A stretch of DNA of 42,067 nt from Porphyromonadaceae bacterium UBA2751 (GCA_002353285.1 DEJJ01000010.1:1-42067), one strand, 5' to 3'; positions 1 to 7,709 are shown, counted from the first letter of the stretch. Notes: generated by a model from the letters alone, not told the origin. A program made the numbers and translations.

Positions 1-20
1 GGAGAGTAGGTAATCGCCCC
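1..20 (+). rRNA. 5S ribosomal RNA, 3' end (truncated by window edge)
   Basis: The first 20 bases carry the GGAGAGTAGG motif typical of the 3' part of bacterial 5S rRNA, followed by a pyrimidine-rich end that would pair with the 5' end of the molecule. A strong terminator follows directly, as expected at the end of an rRNA operon. Only the tail is present, so the call rests on the motif and context. Confidence 0.6.
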
Positions 21-22
21 CT

Positions 23-64
23 AAGAGGACCCAGGACACGTTCCCGGGTCCTCTTTCTTTTTTA
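23..64 (+). terminator. Rho-independent terminator of the rRNA operon
   Basis: A perfect 10-bp stem (23-32 AAGAGGACCC pairs with 46-55) closes a 13-nt loop and runs into a T-rich tract. It directly follows the 5S tail. Confidence 0.85.
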
Positions 65-88
65 ACCGTTTTATATATTTAGCTGCTT

Positions 89-1444
89 ATGACAATCCTA
101 TTTAGCGTTATTAAATCGAAAATGCTGGCTACAGTGTTAGTTCTCATTGCGTTAGGCACGACTATTAGCTTAGCCCAAGATCAATCACTTGCTGTTAGGC
201 CCTATGCACGCAATGTGGCGAGGGTTATTCAAGACTTTGAGCAGGCTCATCATGCTGCCAATCAGCGCCCTGAGAAGTTTGCTACTATCCCCATAGGTGA
301 TGGCGATGAGTGCTTGCTATGGGTTAGCACCTTCAATGAGAGCTGCGGTTGCCTATTCTCGAGTGCCGGGGGACGCTTAGAGAGGTTGCTCAACGTGGGC
401 TATAACGATGCTGGCGAGCATGTCGATCTTGCCTTTCGTAATGGTGTGCTGATTGTTTCCAGCAGCGATAATGCGGGTAACATTTTGGCAGCGAGCTTCT
501 ATCGCTATGCCTTGGGTGTGCTTGAACCGTTAGAATTCTCAATGCGTAATGTGGATGGCCGTGAGGTATACCTCGACAACAATGGTAAGGAGCTAAAACT
601 TGCCAAGGTGCAGAAGGAACTTGACCGTGGCCTAAAGAAGAATGCCACGGTTCAGGTGTACAACTCGCAATCGGTGCAGTGGATTCCGTTTCGCAAGATA
701 GGTAATTTTATTGATCGTCAAGATGATATAACATTGTCGCAAATGCCTGTGCTCACGCGAGCCAGTTATAAGGCCAACGAGTTTGCCACTGGTGCAATGT
801 CGATGCTGCCAGCTTCGAGCTACAGTCACATCGCTTTCAAGAAGCAGGTGGGCGATGTGGCACTCAAGAGCGATGCCGCAGGCAACCGCGTCTATTCTCT
901 TGCCGACGCAAGTGCTATAAAGACTATGTTCCGTGGCTATAAGGATAATGAGCTTTACCCAATCCTTGTAACCAGTGAATATCTTACATCTCACAGGATG
1001 ATGCCCTTCAGCCGCTGGAAATATCCAGAGCGTGTTAAGCCTATGGAACGTGATAAGCAGCAGGCAGTGAGCGAGCATTATGGCGGATGGGCTATTAAGA
1101 ACTCCCGCTGGCTTGCCAACCTTGAGGAGAGCGACCGTAAACTCTATGCTGTGGAGTTTAAAGCGCAAGGCAACTTGTCGCTGGCGGTAATAGCATGCTT
1201 CATTGGCAACAGACTGGTGTCGACATTTGAACAATGGGCGGTTGCCGAGAAGGGCCGCGGCTGGTTGTGGACTCCAGGTGACAAGGGTGACTTCATGAAT
1301 GCCTTGCCCGAGTTGCAAGGTTTGGCATTGACCGACGAAGGTTTTGAACTCTATATGAGTCAGATGGTGGGTGAGAACCGCCACATGATAGTGCTGCGTG
1401 AGGTTGGCACAATGTTCATTGAGCTTATCGATCAGGAATTCTAA
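89..1444 (+). CDS. Exported protein of unknown function
   Basis: A 451-residue protein with an N-terminal signal peptide: a basic stretch (about residues 9-11), a hydrophobic core (TVLVLIALGTTISLA) and a likely cleavage near AQD, so it should be periplasmic or surface-exposed. I recognise no domain. The mature part is a mixed globular protein with a Cys-rich spot (ESCGC, about residues 84-88) and no lipobox. The ATG at 122 is an equally good start; it begins at the signal peptide core and would leave a longer leader behind a TATATTTA sequence at 74-81. The gene is monocistronic, lying between the rRNA terminator and a terminator shared with the convergent que operon. Confidence 0.75.
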   Translation: MTILFSVIKSKMLATVLVLIALGTTISLAQDQSLAVRPYARNVARVIQDFEQAHHAANQRPEKFATIPIGDGDECLLWVSTFNESCGCLFSSAGGRLERLLNVGYNDAGEHVDLAFRNGVLIVSSSDNAGNILAASFYRYALGVLEPLEFSMRNVDGREVYLDNNGKELKLAKVQKELDRGLKKNATVQVYNSQSVQWIPFRKIGNFIDRQDDITLSQMPVLTRASYKANEFATGAMSMLPASSYSHIAFKKQVGDVALKSDAAGNRVYSLADASAIKTMFRGYKDNELYPILVTSEYLTSHRMMPFSRWKYPERVKPMERDKQQAVSEHYGGWAIKNSRWLANLEESDRKLYAVEFKAQGNLSLAVIACFIGNRLVSTFEQWAVAEKGRGWLWTPGDKGDFMNALPELQGLALTDEGFELYMSQMVGENRHMIVLREVGTMFIELIDQEF

Positions 1445-1464
1445 TTTGCAGTATATGAAAAGAA

Positions 1465-1500
1465 AAAGGCTGAGCCACAACTGGTTCAGCCTTTATTCTT
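1465..1500. terminator. Bidirectional terminator between the exported protein and queE
   Basis: A 13-bp stem with one G-T pair (1465-1477 AAAGGCTGAGCCA and 1482-1494 TGGTTCAGCCTTT) and a 4-nt loop. It has an A-rich left flank and a T-rich right flank, so it can serve both converging transcripts. Confidence 0.85.
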
Positions 1501-1517
1501 TATATGGTGTTTTATAG

Positions 1518-2105
1518 TTATCTGATTTTTAAAATGCGGTGTGCTTGCAACGAGAGGCGCCAGGTGGGATTGCTGAGCACGGCTTTTACACAGGATTTCA
1601 TGTTGGATTGTCGTTGCTCAAAGTCATCGACGTAGCATGGTTGCAGGAAGCGGTGCTTAGCGTCGATGTGGTCATACTGGCTCAAGTCTTGCCCAAGATA
1701 GACCACCTTAAGTTCGTCGCAGCTGGTGAGCACACATGGTAGTGAGTCGCCACCGGTAAACGCTTCTTTGGGTGATAGTGTGACCCAGTCGATGCCAAGG
1801 GGGAGAGGCAGTGTGCCGTTGGTCTCGATAGCGATGGCTTTGCCCGTCATTTTCAGTGCTTTAACCAGTGTATTGTCAACATGCAGCAAGGGTTCGCCAC
1901 CTGTAATCACGATTAGTGGCGCGCTTGGGAAGTGCATCACCTCATCGACGATTTGTGGGGCCGACATCATGGTGTGCCTGTGATGGTCGGTGTCGCAGAA
2001 GGCGCAGCTCAGGTTGCATCCGCTGAGGCGGATGAATACGCTGGGGGTGCCTGTGTTAAAGCCTTCGCCCTGAAGTGAATAGAATATTTCGTTGACTGGA
2101 TACAA
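1518..2105 (-). CDS. queE: 7-carboxy-7-deazaguanine synthase QueE (radical SAM)
   Basis: QueE converts 6-carboxytetrahydropterin to 7-carboxy-7-deazaguanine in queuosine and preQ0 synthesis. Seen: the opening NEIFYSLQGEGFNTG that binds substrate and SAM in this family, the cluster motif CNLSCAFCD (CxxxCxxC-type radical SAM site) and the GGEPLL motif. An in-frame ATG at 2180 would add 25 residues, but these are encoded by a simple-sequence spacer (GGTGAGA repeats) and do not look like QueE. The TTG at 2105 places the start directly before PVNEIF, where family members begin, and gives about 195 residues. It is the last gene of queF-queC-queD-queE. The TTG start is an inference from family alignment. 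Confidence 0.92.
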   Translation of the reverse strand: MYPVNEIFYSLQGEGFNTGTPSVFIRLSGCNLSCAFCDTDHHRHTMMSAPQIVDEVMHFPSAPLIVITGGEPLLHVDNTLVKALKMTGKAIAIETNGTLPLPLGIDWVTLSPKEAFTGGDSLPCVLTSCDELKVVYLGQDLSQYDHIDAKHRFLQPCYVDDFEQRQSNMKSCVKAVLSNPTWRLSLQAHRILKIR

Positions 2106-2120
2106 TGCTAAATAATAAAA

Positions 2121-2141
2121 GGTGAGAGGTGAGAGGTGAGA
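2121..2141. repeat. Tandem 7-bp repeat (GGTGAGA x3) in the queD-queE spacer
   Basis: Three perfect tandem copies of GGTGAGA at 2121-2127, 2128-2134 and 2135-2141. A second small repeat follows in the same spacer (CTCTCAA twice, near 2175-2188). The 96-nt spacer between queE (TTG start) and queD is otherwise featureless. Confidence 0.8.
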
Positions 2142-2201
2142 AGGAAGAAGTTGACCGATTCTCGATTCTTTGACTCTCAACTCTCAAATTCTTGTTTTTC
2201 G

Positions 2202-2537
2202 TTACTCGTCGCGTACGTAGGATGCCATGTTGTCGCGTGACTCCCAAACGTCGGCGCGGTAGCAGTTGGGCACGGTCTCAACCACCCAGTGTGCGATGTT
2301 CTCGGCAGTGGGGTTGAACTTGAGCACTTCGTTCAGGTTCTTGTGGTCGATTTGGTTGTGGATGAGCTTCTTGATGAGTGTGAAGTCGCACACGAGTCCG
2401 TTGCTGTCGAGCTCACGGGCTTTGCAGTACACCTTAATGATCCAATTGTGTCCGTGCAGGTTCTCGCACTTGCTCTCGTAGTCGAGATAGAGCTGATGGC
2501 ACGACGAAATTTCAAGTGTTTTTTCTACGTAGTACAT
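2202..2537 (-). CDS. queD: 6-carboxy-5,6,7,8-tetrahydropterin synthase QueD
   Basis: QueD turns 7,8-dihydroneopterin triphosphate into 6-carboxytetrahydropterin, the step before QueE. This is a compact 111-residue member of the PTPS/QueD family. Seen: the zinc histidines (SCHQL near residue 14 and LHGH near 27-30), the catalytic Cys in CENLHGHNW, the DHKNLNE segment, NPTAENIA, and a conserved acidic end (VWES). It lies in the que operon, downstream of queC and separated from it by a low-complexity TTAGT-rich spacer. Confidence 0.95.
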   Translation of the reverse strand: MYYVEKTLEISSCHQLYLDYESKCENLHGHNWIIKVYCKARELDSNGLVCDFTLIKKLIHNQIDHKNLNEVLKFNPTAENIAHWVVETVPNCYRADVWESRDNMASYVRDE

Positions 2538-2539
2538 AT

Positions 2540-2598
2540 ATGTTATTTAGTTCTTAGTTATTAGTAGTTAGTTTTCACTCTTTCTCAGTCCTCTATAT
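2540..2598. repeat. Low-complexity TTAGT-word spacer between queC and queD
   Basis: The 61-nt gap is built from near-repeats of TTAGTTCTTAGTTATTAGTAGTTAG followed by TTCACTCTTTC and TATTCACTCTTC. I see no promoter or terminator in it. Confidence 0.5.
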
Positions 2599-3261
2599 TC
2601 ACTCTTCGTAAGGGGTGGGGTCGGGGATGCCTGCATCGTGCAGGGCCTCGATGCGCTCGCGGCATGTGCCGCACTTGCCGCAGTGCTTGTCGCCGCCGCG
2701 GTAGCATGAGTAGGTCATGGCGTAGTCAACACCCAGCTCCTTGCCGTGGCGGGCGATGTCGGTCTTTGACAAGCTGGTGTAAGGGGCAAACACCGTCACT
2801 CCCTCGTAGGTTCCCTGCTCGGTGGCTTGCGACATGGCCTGGATGAAGCTCTTGCGGCAGTCGGGGTAGATGGCGTGGTCGCCGCTGTGGTTGGCAATCA
2901 TGACGCGGTGCAGCCCGTTGCTCTCGGCAATGCCGCATGCTATTGACAGCATGATGCCGTTGCGGAATGGCACCACCGTGGCCTTCATGTTCTCGTCGTC
3001 GTAGTTTCCCTCGGGGATGTCATGCTCGGGGTCGCTGCTGAGCAGCGCGCTCTTGAAATAGAGCTTCATGAAGCCCAGTGGGATGATGATGTGCTTGATG
3101 CCCAGTGCCTTGCATTGCTTAATGGCATAGCGCTGCTCCTGAGCATTTTGCTTCGAGCCGTAGTCGAAGGTGATGGCCAGGGCTATGTGGTCGCGGTACT
3201 CATGCAGCAGTGTGCATGAGTCCATGCCTCCTGAGAGTATTATCACAGAATCTTTAGCCAT
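2599..3261 (-). CDS. queC: 7-cyano-7-deazaguanine synthase QueC
   Basis: QueC makes preQ0 from 7-carboxy-7-deazaguanine using ATP and ammonia. Seen: the PP-loop ATP-binding motif SGGMDS immediately after the start, and the C-terminal zinc site CYRGGDKHCGKCGTC with four cysteines. I place the start at the ATG at 3261 (MAKDSVIILSGG), 13 nt after the queF stop. The upstream ATG at 3285 would overlap queF and add eight residues not typical of the family. At 220 residues it has the normal QueC length. Confidence 0.95.
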   Translation of the reverse strand: MAKDSVIILSGGMDSCTLLHEYRDHIALAITFDYGSKQNAQEQRYAIKQCKALGIKHIIIPLGFMKLYFKSALLSSDPEHDIPEGNYDDENMKATVVPFRNGIMLSIACGIAESNGLHRVMIANHSGDHAIYPDCRKSFIQAMSQATEQGTYEGVTVFAPYTSLSKTDIARHGKELGVDYAMTYSCYRGGDKHCGKCGTCRERIEALHDAGIPDPTPYEE

Positions 3262-3274
3262 AATGTTCTTTATC

Positions 3275-3748
3275 TTATTTGCCAATGTTGAAGCTTTCCA
3301 GTCGGCGTTGCTTCACTAAATCCTGGTGCTCGTCGTCGCCATAGTTGGCAAAGGGCACAATAGCGATGCCTCCACGGGGGTTGAAAGTGCCTGTCACTTC
3401 GAGGTAGCGTGGATCCATTAACTTGACCAGGTCTTTCATGATGATGTTGACACAGTCCTCATGGAAGTCGCCTTGGTTGCGGAAGCTGAACAAGTAGAGC
3501 TTCAGGCTTTTGCTCTCAACCATGCGCACGCGTGGGATGTAACGGATGATGATGCGCCCAAAGTCGGGCTGTCCAGTGATGGGGCACAGAGAGGTGAACT
3601 CGGGGCAGTCGAAGGTGACCACGTACTCGTTGTCGGGGTGCAGGTTCTCGAAAGTCTCCAGCACTTCGGGAGTGTACTTGTCGTTATAGTCGTTGTCGTG
3701 GTTGCCCAGCAGCGTGATGCCGCCTGTGGTGTCTTTGTCGCGTGACAT
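3275..3748 (-). CDS. queF: NADPH-dependent preQ0 reductase QueF (short type)
   Basis: QueF reduces the nitrile of preQ0 to the aminomethyl group of preQ1, the base later inserted into tRNA. At 157 residues it is the short single-domain type. Seen: the nucleophilic Cys in TSLCPITGQPDF and the QueF motif ESKSLKLYLFSFRNQG, with the following FHED. It is the first gene of the que operon, so transcription probably starts in the 3749-3880 region between it and tRNA-Gln. I found no clean TAnnTTTG box there. Confidence 0.95.
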   Translation of the reverse strand: MSRDKDTTGGITLLGNHDNDYNDKYTPEVLETFENLHPDNEYVVTFDCPEFTSLCPITGQPDFGRIIIRYIPRVRMVESKSLKLYLFSFRNQGDFHEDCVNIIMKDLVKLMDPRYLEVTGTFNPRGGIAIVPFANYGDDEHQDLVKQRRLESFNIGK

Positions 3749-3785
3749 AGTTATAAGTTTTTTTTGTTTGTTAGTATAGGGTTAG

Positions 3786-3800
3786 GAGGCATAGTGCCTC
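3786..3800 (-). other. Small hairpin in the queF leader
   Basis: GAGGCATAGTGCCTC is a 6-bp stem with a 3-nt loop. Read on the minus strand it is followed by an A-rich leader up to the queF start. I tested it against the preQ1-I riboswitch consensus and do not find the conserved loop, so I do not call a riboswitch. Confidence 0.4.
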
Positions 3801-3841
3801 GTGTTGCGTTGCAAGTGGTTGCTTAGCAGTATTTTGATATT

Positions 3842-3876
3842 ACCAAAAGAGAGCCAACCTAACTGGCTGGCTCTCT
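3842..3876 (-). terminator. Terminator of tRNA-Gln
   Basis: On the minus strand, AGAGAGCCA pairs with TGGCTCTCT and is followed by TTTT. It starts 6 nt beyond the tRNA 3' end. Confidence 0.8.
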
Positions 3877-3881
3877 GGAGG

Positions 3882-3952
3882 TTGTCCTACCCGGACTCGA
3901 ACCAGGAAATGCGGCACCAAAAACCGTTGTGTTACCATTACACTATAGGACA
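3882..3952 (-). tRNA. tRNA-Gln (anticodon TTG)
   Basis: The minus strand folds as a cloverleaf. The acceptor stem TGTCCTA/TAGGACA is perfect, the D-stem is GTGT/ACAC, the anticodon loop TTTTGGT gives TTG, and the T-arm is CCTGG-TTCGAGT-CCGGG. It is 71 nt including the discriminator A, with no encoded CCA. The outermost anticodon-stem pair is A-C and the innermost is a T-G wobble. Confidence 0.95.
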
Positions 3953-4049
3953 ATCTTAACATCGAGACCTTGAGATGTGTTATATAAATTCCGATAATGT
4001 TGCTTTTTTTGTTTTGGTCATCTTTTTATCCTTTTTGGCATCTTTTATC

Positions 4050-4092
4050 TCAAGTTTTTGATATGTAGACCTCTACAATATCTCAAACTTGA
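4050..4092. repeat. Imperfect inverted repeat upstream of tRNA-Gln
   Basis: The left arm begins TCAAGTTT and ends GATATGTAGA; the right arm begins TCTACAATATC and ends AAACTTGA. About 18 of 21 positions pair, with a 2-nt internal mismatch, one bulge and a 2-nt loop. There is no flanking T-run that would make it a clear terminator. Confidence 0.65.
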
Positions 4093-4321
4093 TCAAAATC
4101 TGCTCAAAAATCAATAAAAATATGACTCAAGCAATTTATATAACTCATCTCTGAGTCCCAAATGCGGTGCAAAATTACACTAGTTTGTGCAATCTACCAA
4201 ATTTTTAGCGTTTTTTTTCAATTGTTTTTTTGAAAATGTGTCTCATGTGGCTCACGCAATTAATGTGATTGTTGCATCTTGCAAAAGAGTGGTGGGACAG
4301 TTTTGTGATTTTTTTTTCAAA

Positions 4322-4355
4322 CAACTGGCACAACTGGGAGACAACTGGTACAACT
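4322..4355. repeat. CAACTGG word array
   Basis: Four successive words start with CAACT at 4322, 4331, 4342 and 4351 (spacings 9, 11, 9). The first three read CAACTGGCA, CAACTGGGAGA and CAACTGGTA. Confidence 0.7.
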
Positions 4356-4367
4356 TTTTGTTGGTTT

Positions 4368-4453
4368 CATGGAATCATGGAATCGGTAGAATTGTTAGGA
4401 ATTACTAGGAATTACTAGGAATTGCTAGGAAATCTAGAAATCGCTGGAATCGG
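4368..4453. repeat. CTAGGAATTA-type word array (period 9-10)
   Basis: Consecutive words are CATGGAATC, then TTAGGAATTA (4395), CTAGGAATTA (4405), CTAGGAATTG (4415), CTAGGAAAT (4425), CTAGAAATCG (4434) and CTGGAATCGG (4444). The unit is 9-10 bp with gradual sequence drift along the array. Confidence 0.8.
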
Positions 4454-4533
4454 TGTGGACCATTCCTGTGGAGTGGAAATTATGGCACTTGGTGCTAAAA
4501 TTATAGTGGTGCTTCGCACTAAAATTATTGTTT

Positions 4534-4569
4534 CAAGTGACTCGGGTGACTCAACTGACTCAAGTGACT
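4534..4569. repeat. CAAGTGACT nonamer array
   Basis: Four nonamers in exact register: CAAGTGACT, CGGGTGACT, CAACTGACT, CAAGTGACT. The period is exactly 9 bp. Confidence 0.8.
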
Positions 4570-4854
4570 CAGGGTGGTGGGACAGTTTTTGTTTTTTTTC
4601 ATGGGTGGCAGTATGTCAAGGGGCTCTTGTGCTGGGATGCATGGGGCAAAGGTAACACCTTATTTTATTTAAATGCAATATTAAAAAATTAGTGGGATGA
4701 GTGGTGGATTGGGGAGAGGGAAGAGGGACTGCGCGTGGGGAGTTTTTCACGCAAATTACCGTGAATGTACCGCAAATTACCATTAAATTGAGGGAATGTT
4801 GTGATTTTCTATTTTTTTAATTTTATGGGCTTAATTTTTGCTCACAGTTTGATA

Positions 4855-4862
4855 TATCTTTG
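4855..4862 (+). promoter_or_regulatory. Distal -7 box for the methyltransferase
   Basis: TATCTTTG matches the Bacteroidetes -7 consensus TAnnTTTG, about 90 nt before the methyltransferase ATG. Confidence 0.5.
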
Positions 4863-4916
4863 CATTCAAAAATCAAATAAAATTCACTTTGTGATAAAAT
4901 AATGAGCAAAAATGAC

Positions 4917-4924
4917 TATTTTTG
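4917..4924 (+). promoter_or_regulatory. Proximal -7 box for the methyltransferase
   Basis: TATTTTTG matches TAnnTTTG and lies 27 nt before the ATG at 4952. Its TTG doubles as an apparent alternative start codon, but a start inside the promoter is not credible, so this box fixes the methyltransferase start at 4952. The box begins the direct repeat shared with the tyrS leader. Confidence 0.75.
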
Positions 4925-4949
4925 CAGATTGAAAAAGATTATTTCTATT
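4917..4949 (+). repeat. Direct repeat, left copy (promoter and leader)
   Basis: From the -7 box through TTTGCAGATTGAAAAAGA and onward about 33 bp, this copy matches the tyrS promoter/leader at 7710-7743 at roughly 29 positions. The two copies bracket the restriction-modification cassette. Confidence 0.75.
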
Positions 4950-4951
4950 TA

Positions 4952-6298
4952 ATGGAAAACGAGAAATCATTTAACCTTTTTGATTTTGGTTTAAAAAAGG
5001 CTGGCAAGATACAAATTTATGATGAAAACTCTTTGGATTCAGATGGAAACATTATCCCATTTGAAACCCAAATGGCTATTGTGTCACATTTCTTGCATAC
5101 CCAAGGAACAAACTTTGAAGACCCATTTAAAGAAAAAGGCACTTATTTCTCTCGTTTTTGGGCTGATTGGGTAAGAGGCAAACCAAAAGAAGTTTACATT
5201 GATGAAGGAATGCTTTCAGAAACATCACTTGAAATGTTTTTATTCAAGGATGTTTATAATGCTCCTTTTCAACCCATAAAAAAGCCAAAATTCACTTTCA
5301 TAGATTTGTTTGCTGGCATCGGCGGCTTTAGAATGGCACTTCAAAACTTAGGTGGGAAGTGTGTTTTCTCGTCAGAATGGGATGCACAAGCACAAAGGAC
5401 TTATTTTGCCAATTATGGTGAATATCCATTTGGAGATATAACTCTTGAAAGCACTAAGCAGTATATACCAGATAATTTTGATATACTTTGTGCTGGTTTT
5501 CCTTGTCAAGCCTTTTCACTGGCAGGGAAACGACTTGGTTTTGCAGAAACAAGAGGCACCTTATTCTTTGATGTAGCTGAGATTTTAAGGCGCAAACAAC
5601 CAAAAGCATTATTCCTTGAGAATGTAAAAGGACTTGCCATTCACGACAAAGGAAAGACTTTAAAAACGATATTAAACACACTAGACGAGGTTGGCTATGT
5701 AGTTCCAGAGCCCCAAATAATAAACGCCATGTATTTTGGTGTTCCTCAACACAGAGAGCGCATTTATATAGTAGGATTTAGGAAAGATTTAGGTATAGCT
5801 CCTGAAGATTTCACATACCCAGAACAAAAAGAGGTGACAACGCATTGGATAGATGTCAGAGAATCTGAACCAGTTCCCTCAAAATACTATCTTTCCACTA
5901 CTTATGTCAATACTTTAATCAACCATAAGAAACGACATGAAGCAAAGGGGCATGGATTTGGTTATGCCATCATCTCCGATGATGGCGTGGCAAATGCTAT
6001 TGTGGTAGGTGGAATGGGTAGAGAGCGCAACATCGTTATAGATAAACGACAAACCGACATGACACCCACCACACGGATTAAAGGCGAGTATAATCGTGAT
6101 GGATGGCGAAGAATGACACCTCGCGAGTGGGGAGCATTGCAAGGTTATCCAGTTTATGATACTGGCAATGGAAAACCTGTTTTTGTTATACCTGTTGCTG
6201 ATGCTTCGGCATATAAGCAATTTGGTAACTCGGTTGCAGTTCCCGCAATTCAAGCAACTGCCGAGCAGATTCTTAAAACATTAAAAAAACGAAAATAA
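4952..6298 (+). CDS. DNA (cytosine-5-)-methyltransferase of a type II R-M system
   Basis: C5-cytosine methyltransferase that should protect the host at the site cut by the next gene product. Seen in order: an unusual N-terminal extension of about 115 residues, motif I FIDLFAGIGGF (about 116), motif IV GFPCQAFS with the catalytic Cys near residue 185, motif VI FLENVKGL, motif VIII QHRERIYIVGF, a target-recognition region (about 300-390), then motifs IX-X ending in QFGNSVAVP. All catalytic motifs are intact in 448 residues. The cassette is visibly AT-richer than the flanking core genes, which points to acquisition. The stop is one base from the ATG of the endonuclease, implying coupled translation. 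Target specificity cannot be read directly. Confidence 0.95.
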   Translation: MENEKSFNLFDFGLKKAGKIQIYDENSLDSDGNIIPFETQMAIVSHFLHTQGTNFEDPFKEKGTYFSRFWADWVRGKPKEVYIDEGMLSETSLEMFLFKDVYNAPFQPIKKPKFTFIDLFAGIGGFRMALQNLGGKCVFSSEWDAQAQRTYFANYGEYPFGDITLESTKQYIPDNFDILCAGFPCQAFSLAGKRLGFAETRGTLFFDVAEILRRKQPKALFLENVKGLAIHDKGKTLKTILNTLDEVGYVVPEPQIINAMYFGVPQHRERIYIVGFRKDLGIAPEDFTYPEQKEVTTHWIDVRESEPVPSKYYLSTTYVNTLINHKKRHEAKGHGFGYAIISDDGVANAIVVGGMGRERNIVIDKRQTDMTPTTRIKGEYNRDGWRRMTPREWGALQGYPVYDTGNGKPVFVIPVADASAYKQFGNSVAVPAIQATAEQILKTLKKRK

Positions 6299-6299
6299 C

Positions 6300-7520
6300 A
6301 TGGCAGTTTGGGAGTTTAATCGTGGAGAGTGGACAGAAGCATACGTTTTTCTTCGCTTGCTTGGTGTGGGAAGAATTTATGGTGCTTCGGCAGAACTTGT
6401 TAAAGATGAAACGTCTTATATTGATATTGTCAATGTTATCAGAGACGAACCTGATAAATTTTTGATATTTGAGCGTTTTGTTAAAGATAAAATATCTTAT
6501 GTCCAATTATTTAAAGATAATGAGTCTTTGAAAATTGCAACTGCTCCTGAATTTAATGAGAAAGCAGATCATTTGTATAGACAACTTAAATTACTTGGAA
6601 CAGGAAATCGAAAAGTTGATATTCCAGAGATACAGGAGTATCTTGAAAGCTTCCTTATTGATACTCCAAAAGCAAATCTATCAAAAGAGGCAAAAAAAAG
6701 ATTCGGTAGCAAAACTGATATAATTATAACATCAGAAGATTCTTTGGATCATGTAAAAACAACTGGAGGTTTTTCTATTAAATCTCACATTGGTAGTTCG
6801 CCTACACTATTTAATTCTTCACAAACTTCTGGGTTTATATATAAAGTAGTGGGGTGCAATGAGGAAGGTATGCACAGTTTAAACGCAAGAGATTCATTTC
6901 TTGATATCATTAGTGGTATAAGAAAAAACTACTCATTGGAATACATTGGATGTAGAAATGAAATTTTTGAGCAAAATATCAAAATGGTTGATTCACGCAT
7001 GGATGAGATATTGCAATATGCAATGCTTCTTTTTGTTGGTTATGTTCCCAACAGTTCTTCCAATACACTTCCAAGCATTTGTGATGTTTTAGCATCAAAT
7101 AATCCTCTTGGAATTAGAAACCCTCAGACATTTTATAAGACAAAACTTAAATCTTTTTTGTTCGCATCGTTTGCGGGCATGACTGCATCAAAAGAATGGA
7201 ATGGTAGAAAAATGCTAACTGGCGGTTATATTGATGTTGATAAAGAAGGAGAAATGCTATATTATAGAGCTATTTCTGATGATGTTTTTGAAAACTACTT
7301 ATACCAACACACTTATCTTGATCGCCCAGACCGAGGAGAACTGAAAGATTTGGCAATTGCGGAAGCTCAATGTTTCATTAACGAAAATCGCAACCTTACA
7401 GAAGGAGAAAAGACTAATTTATTGAATGACTGTCATGGGAAAAAGGGTGACTTTGGATATGTATTTCAAGATGGAAATGACTTTTATATCGTAATTAATT
7501 TCCAAATAAGATTCAGATAA
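6300..7520 (+). CDS. HpaII-family type II restriction endonuclease
   Basis: A 406-residue protein that pairs with the methyltransferase. It resembles the HpaII restriction enzyme family as I know it: the opening FNRGEWTEAYVFLRLLG, then around residues 134-165 the segment FGSKTDIIIT followed by GGFSIKSHIG, an acidic residue plus SxK arrangement of the PD-(D/E)xK type, and TLFNSSQTSGFIYKV. HpaII itself cuts CCGG, but specificity cannot be transferred with confidence. The gene is AT-rich like its partner. No frameshift or internal stop is visible, so the system looks intact. The family assignment is by motif memory only. Confidence 0.85.
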   Translation: MAVWEFNRGEWTEAYVFLRLLGVGRIYGASAELVKDETSYIDIVNVIRDEPDKFLIFERFVKDKISYVQLFKDNESLKIATAPEFNEKADHLYRQLKLLGTGNRKVDIPEIQEYLESFLIDTPKANLSKEAKKRFGSKTDIIITSEDSLDHVKTTGGFSIKSHIGSSPTLFNSSQTSGFIYKVVGCNEEGMHSLNARDSFLDIISGIRKNYSLEYIGCRNEIFEQNIKMVDSRMDEILQYAMLLFVGYVPNSSSNTLPSICDVLASNNPLGIRNPQTFYKTKLKSFLFASFAGMTASKEWNGRKMLTGGYIDVDKEGEMLYYRAISDDVFENYLYQHTYLDRPDRGELKDLAIAEAQCFINENRNLTEGEKTNLLNDCHGKKGDFGYVFQDGNDFYIVINFQIRFR

Positions 7521-7709
7521 AACTTAATAACGTACAATTAAAAACTTATAAAAAGGTTCATGAACAACGCGAGGTAGATAGGCACATATTCCAAAAAGCC
7601 AAAGTCGGTTTATAGTTGTTGTTTGAGAGTGGTTGCGTTGTGCCGGCATTGTGGATGTGAATTGGGCGATAAATTGTGGTTAATTTATGGTTATTCGTGT
7701 TTTTTCTGT

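Larger units (their letters stand above)
3953..4951. other. Gene-poor repeat-rich spacer between tRNA-Gln and the R-M cassette
   Basis: About 1 kb with no convincing gene. The short frames inside it (for example 4187-4408 and 4422-4655) encode simple-sequence peptides. It holds an imperfect inverted repeat (4050-4092), a run of CAACTGG words (4322-4355), a GGAATTA-word array (4368-4453), a duplicated GCACTAAAATTAT-like block (4480-4530), a CAAGTGACT array (4534-4569), and two copies of GTGGTGGGACAG followed by T-rich tracts (4289 and 4574). CGCAAATTACC also appears twice (4750 and 4771). The two methyltransferase promoters lie at its right end. Confidence 0.75.

Noticed and set aside
2106..2180. 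ATG 2180 start for QueE
   Set aside because: The added 25 residues come from the GGTGAGA repeat spacer and do not resemble QueE N-termini.
3749..3830. preQ1 riboswitch upstream of queF
   Set aside because: A small hairpin with an A-rich tail is present, but the conserved loop sequence of the preQ1-I aptamer is not, and the stem loop is too short.
4322..4569. Iterons of a replication origin
   Set aside because: Iterons share one word, whereas each array here has a different word. There is no Rep gene or DnaA-box cluster.
4187..4655. Two small open frames (4187-4408 and 4422-4655)
   Set aside because: They translate simple-sequence repeats, have no promoter and no recognisable protein pattern.
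4922..4951. TTG start of the methyltransferase at 4922
   Set aside because: The codon lies inside the -7 promoter box, so the ATG at 4952 is used.
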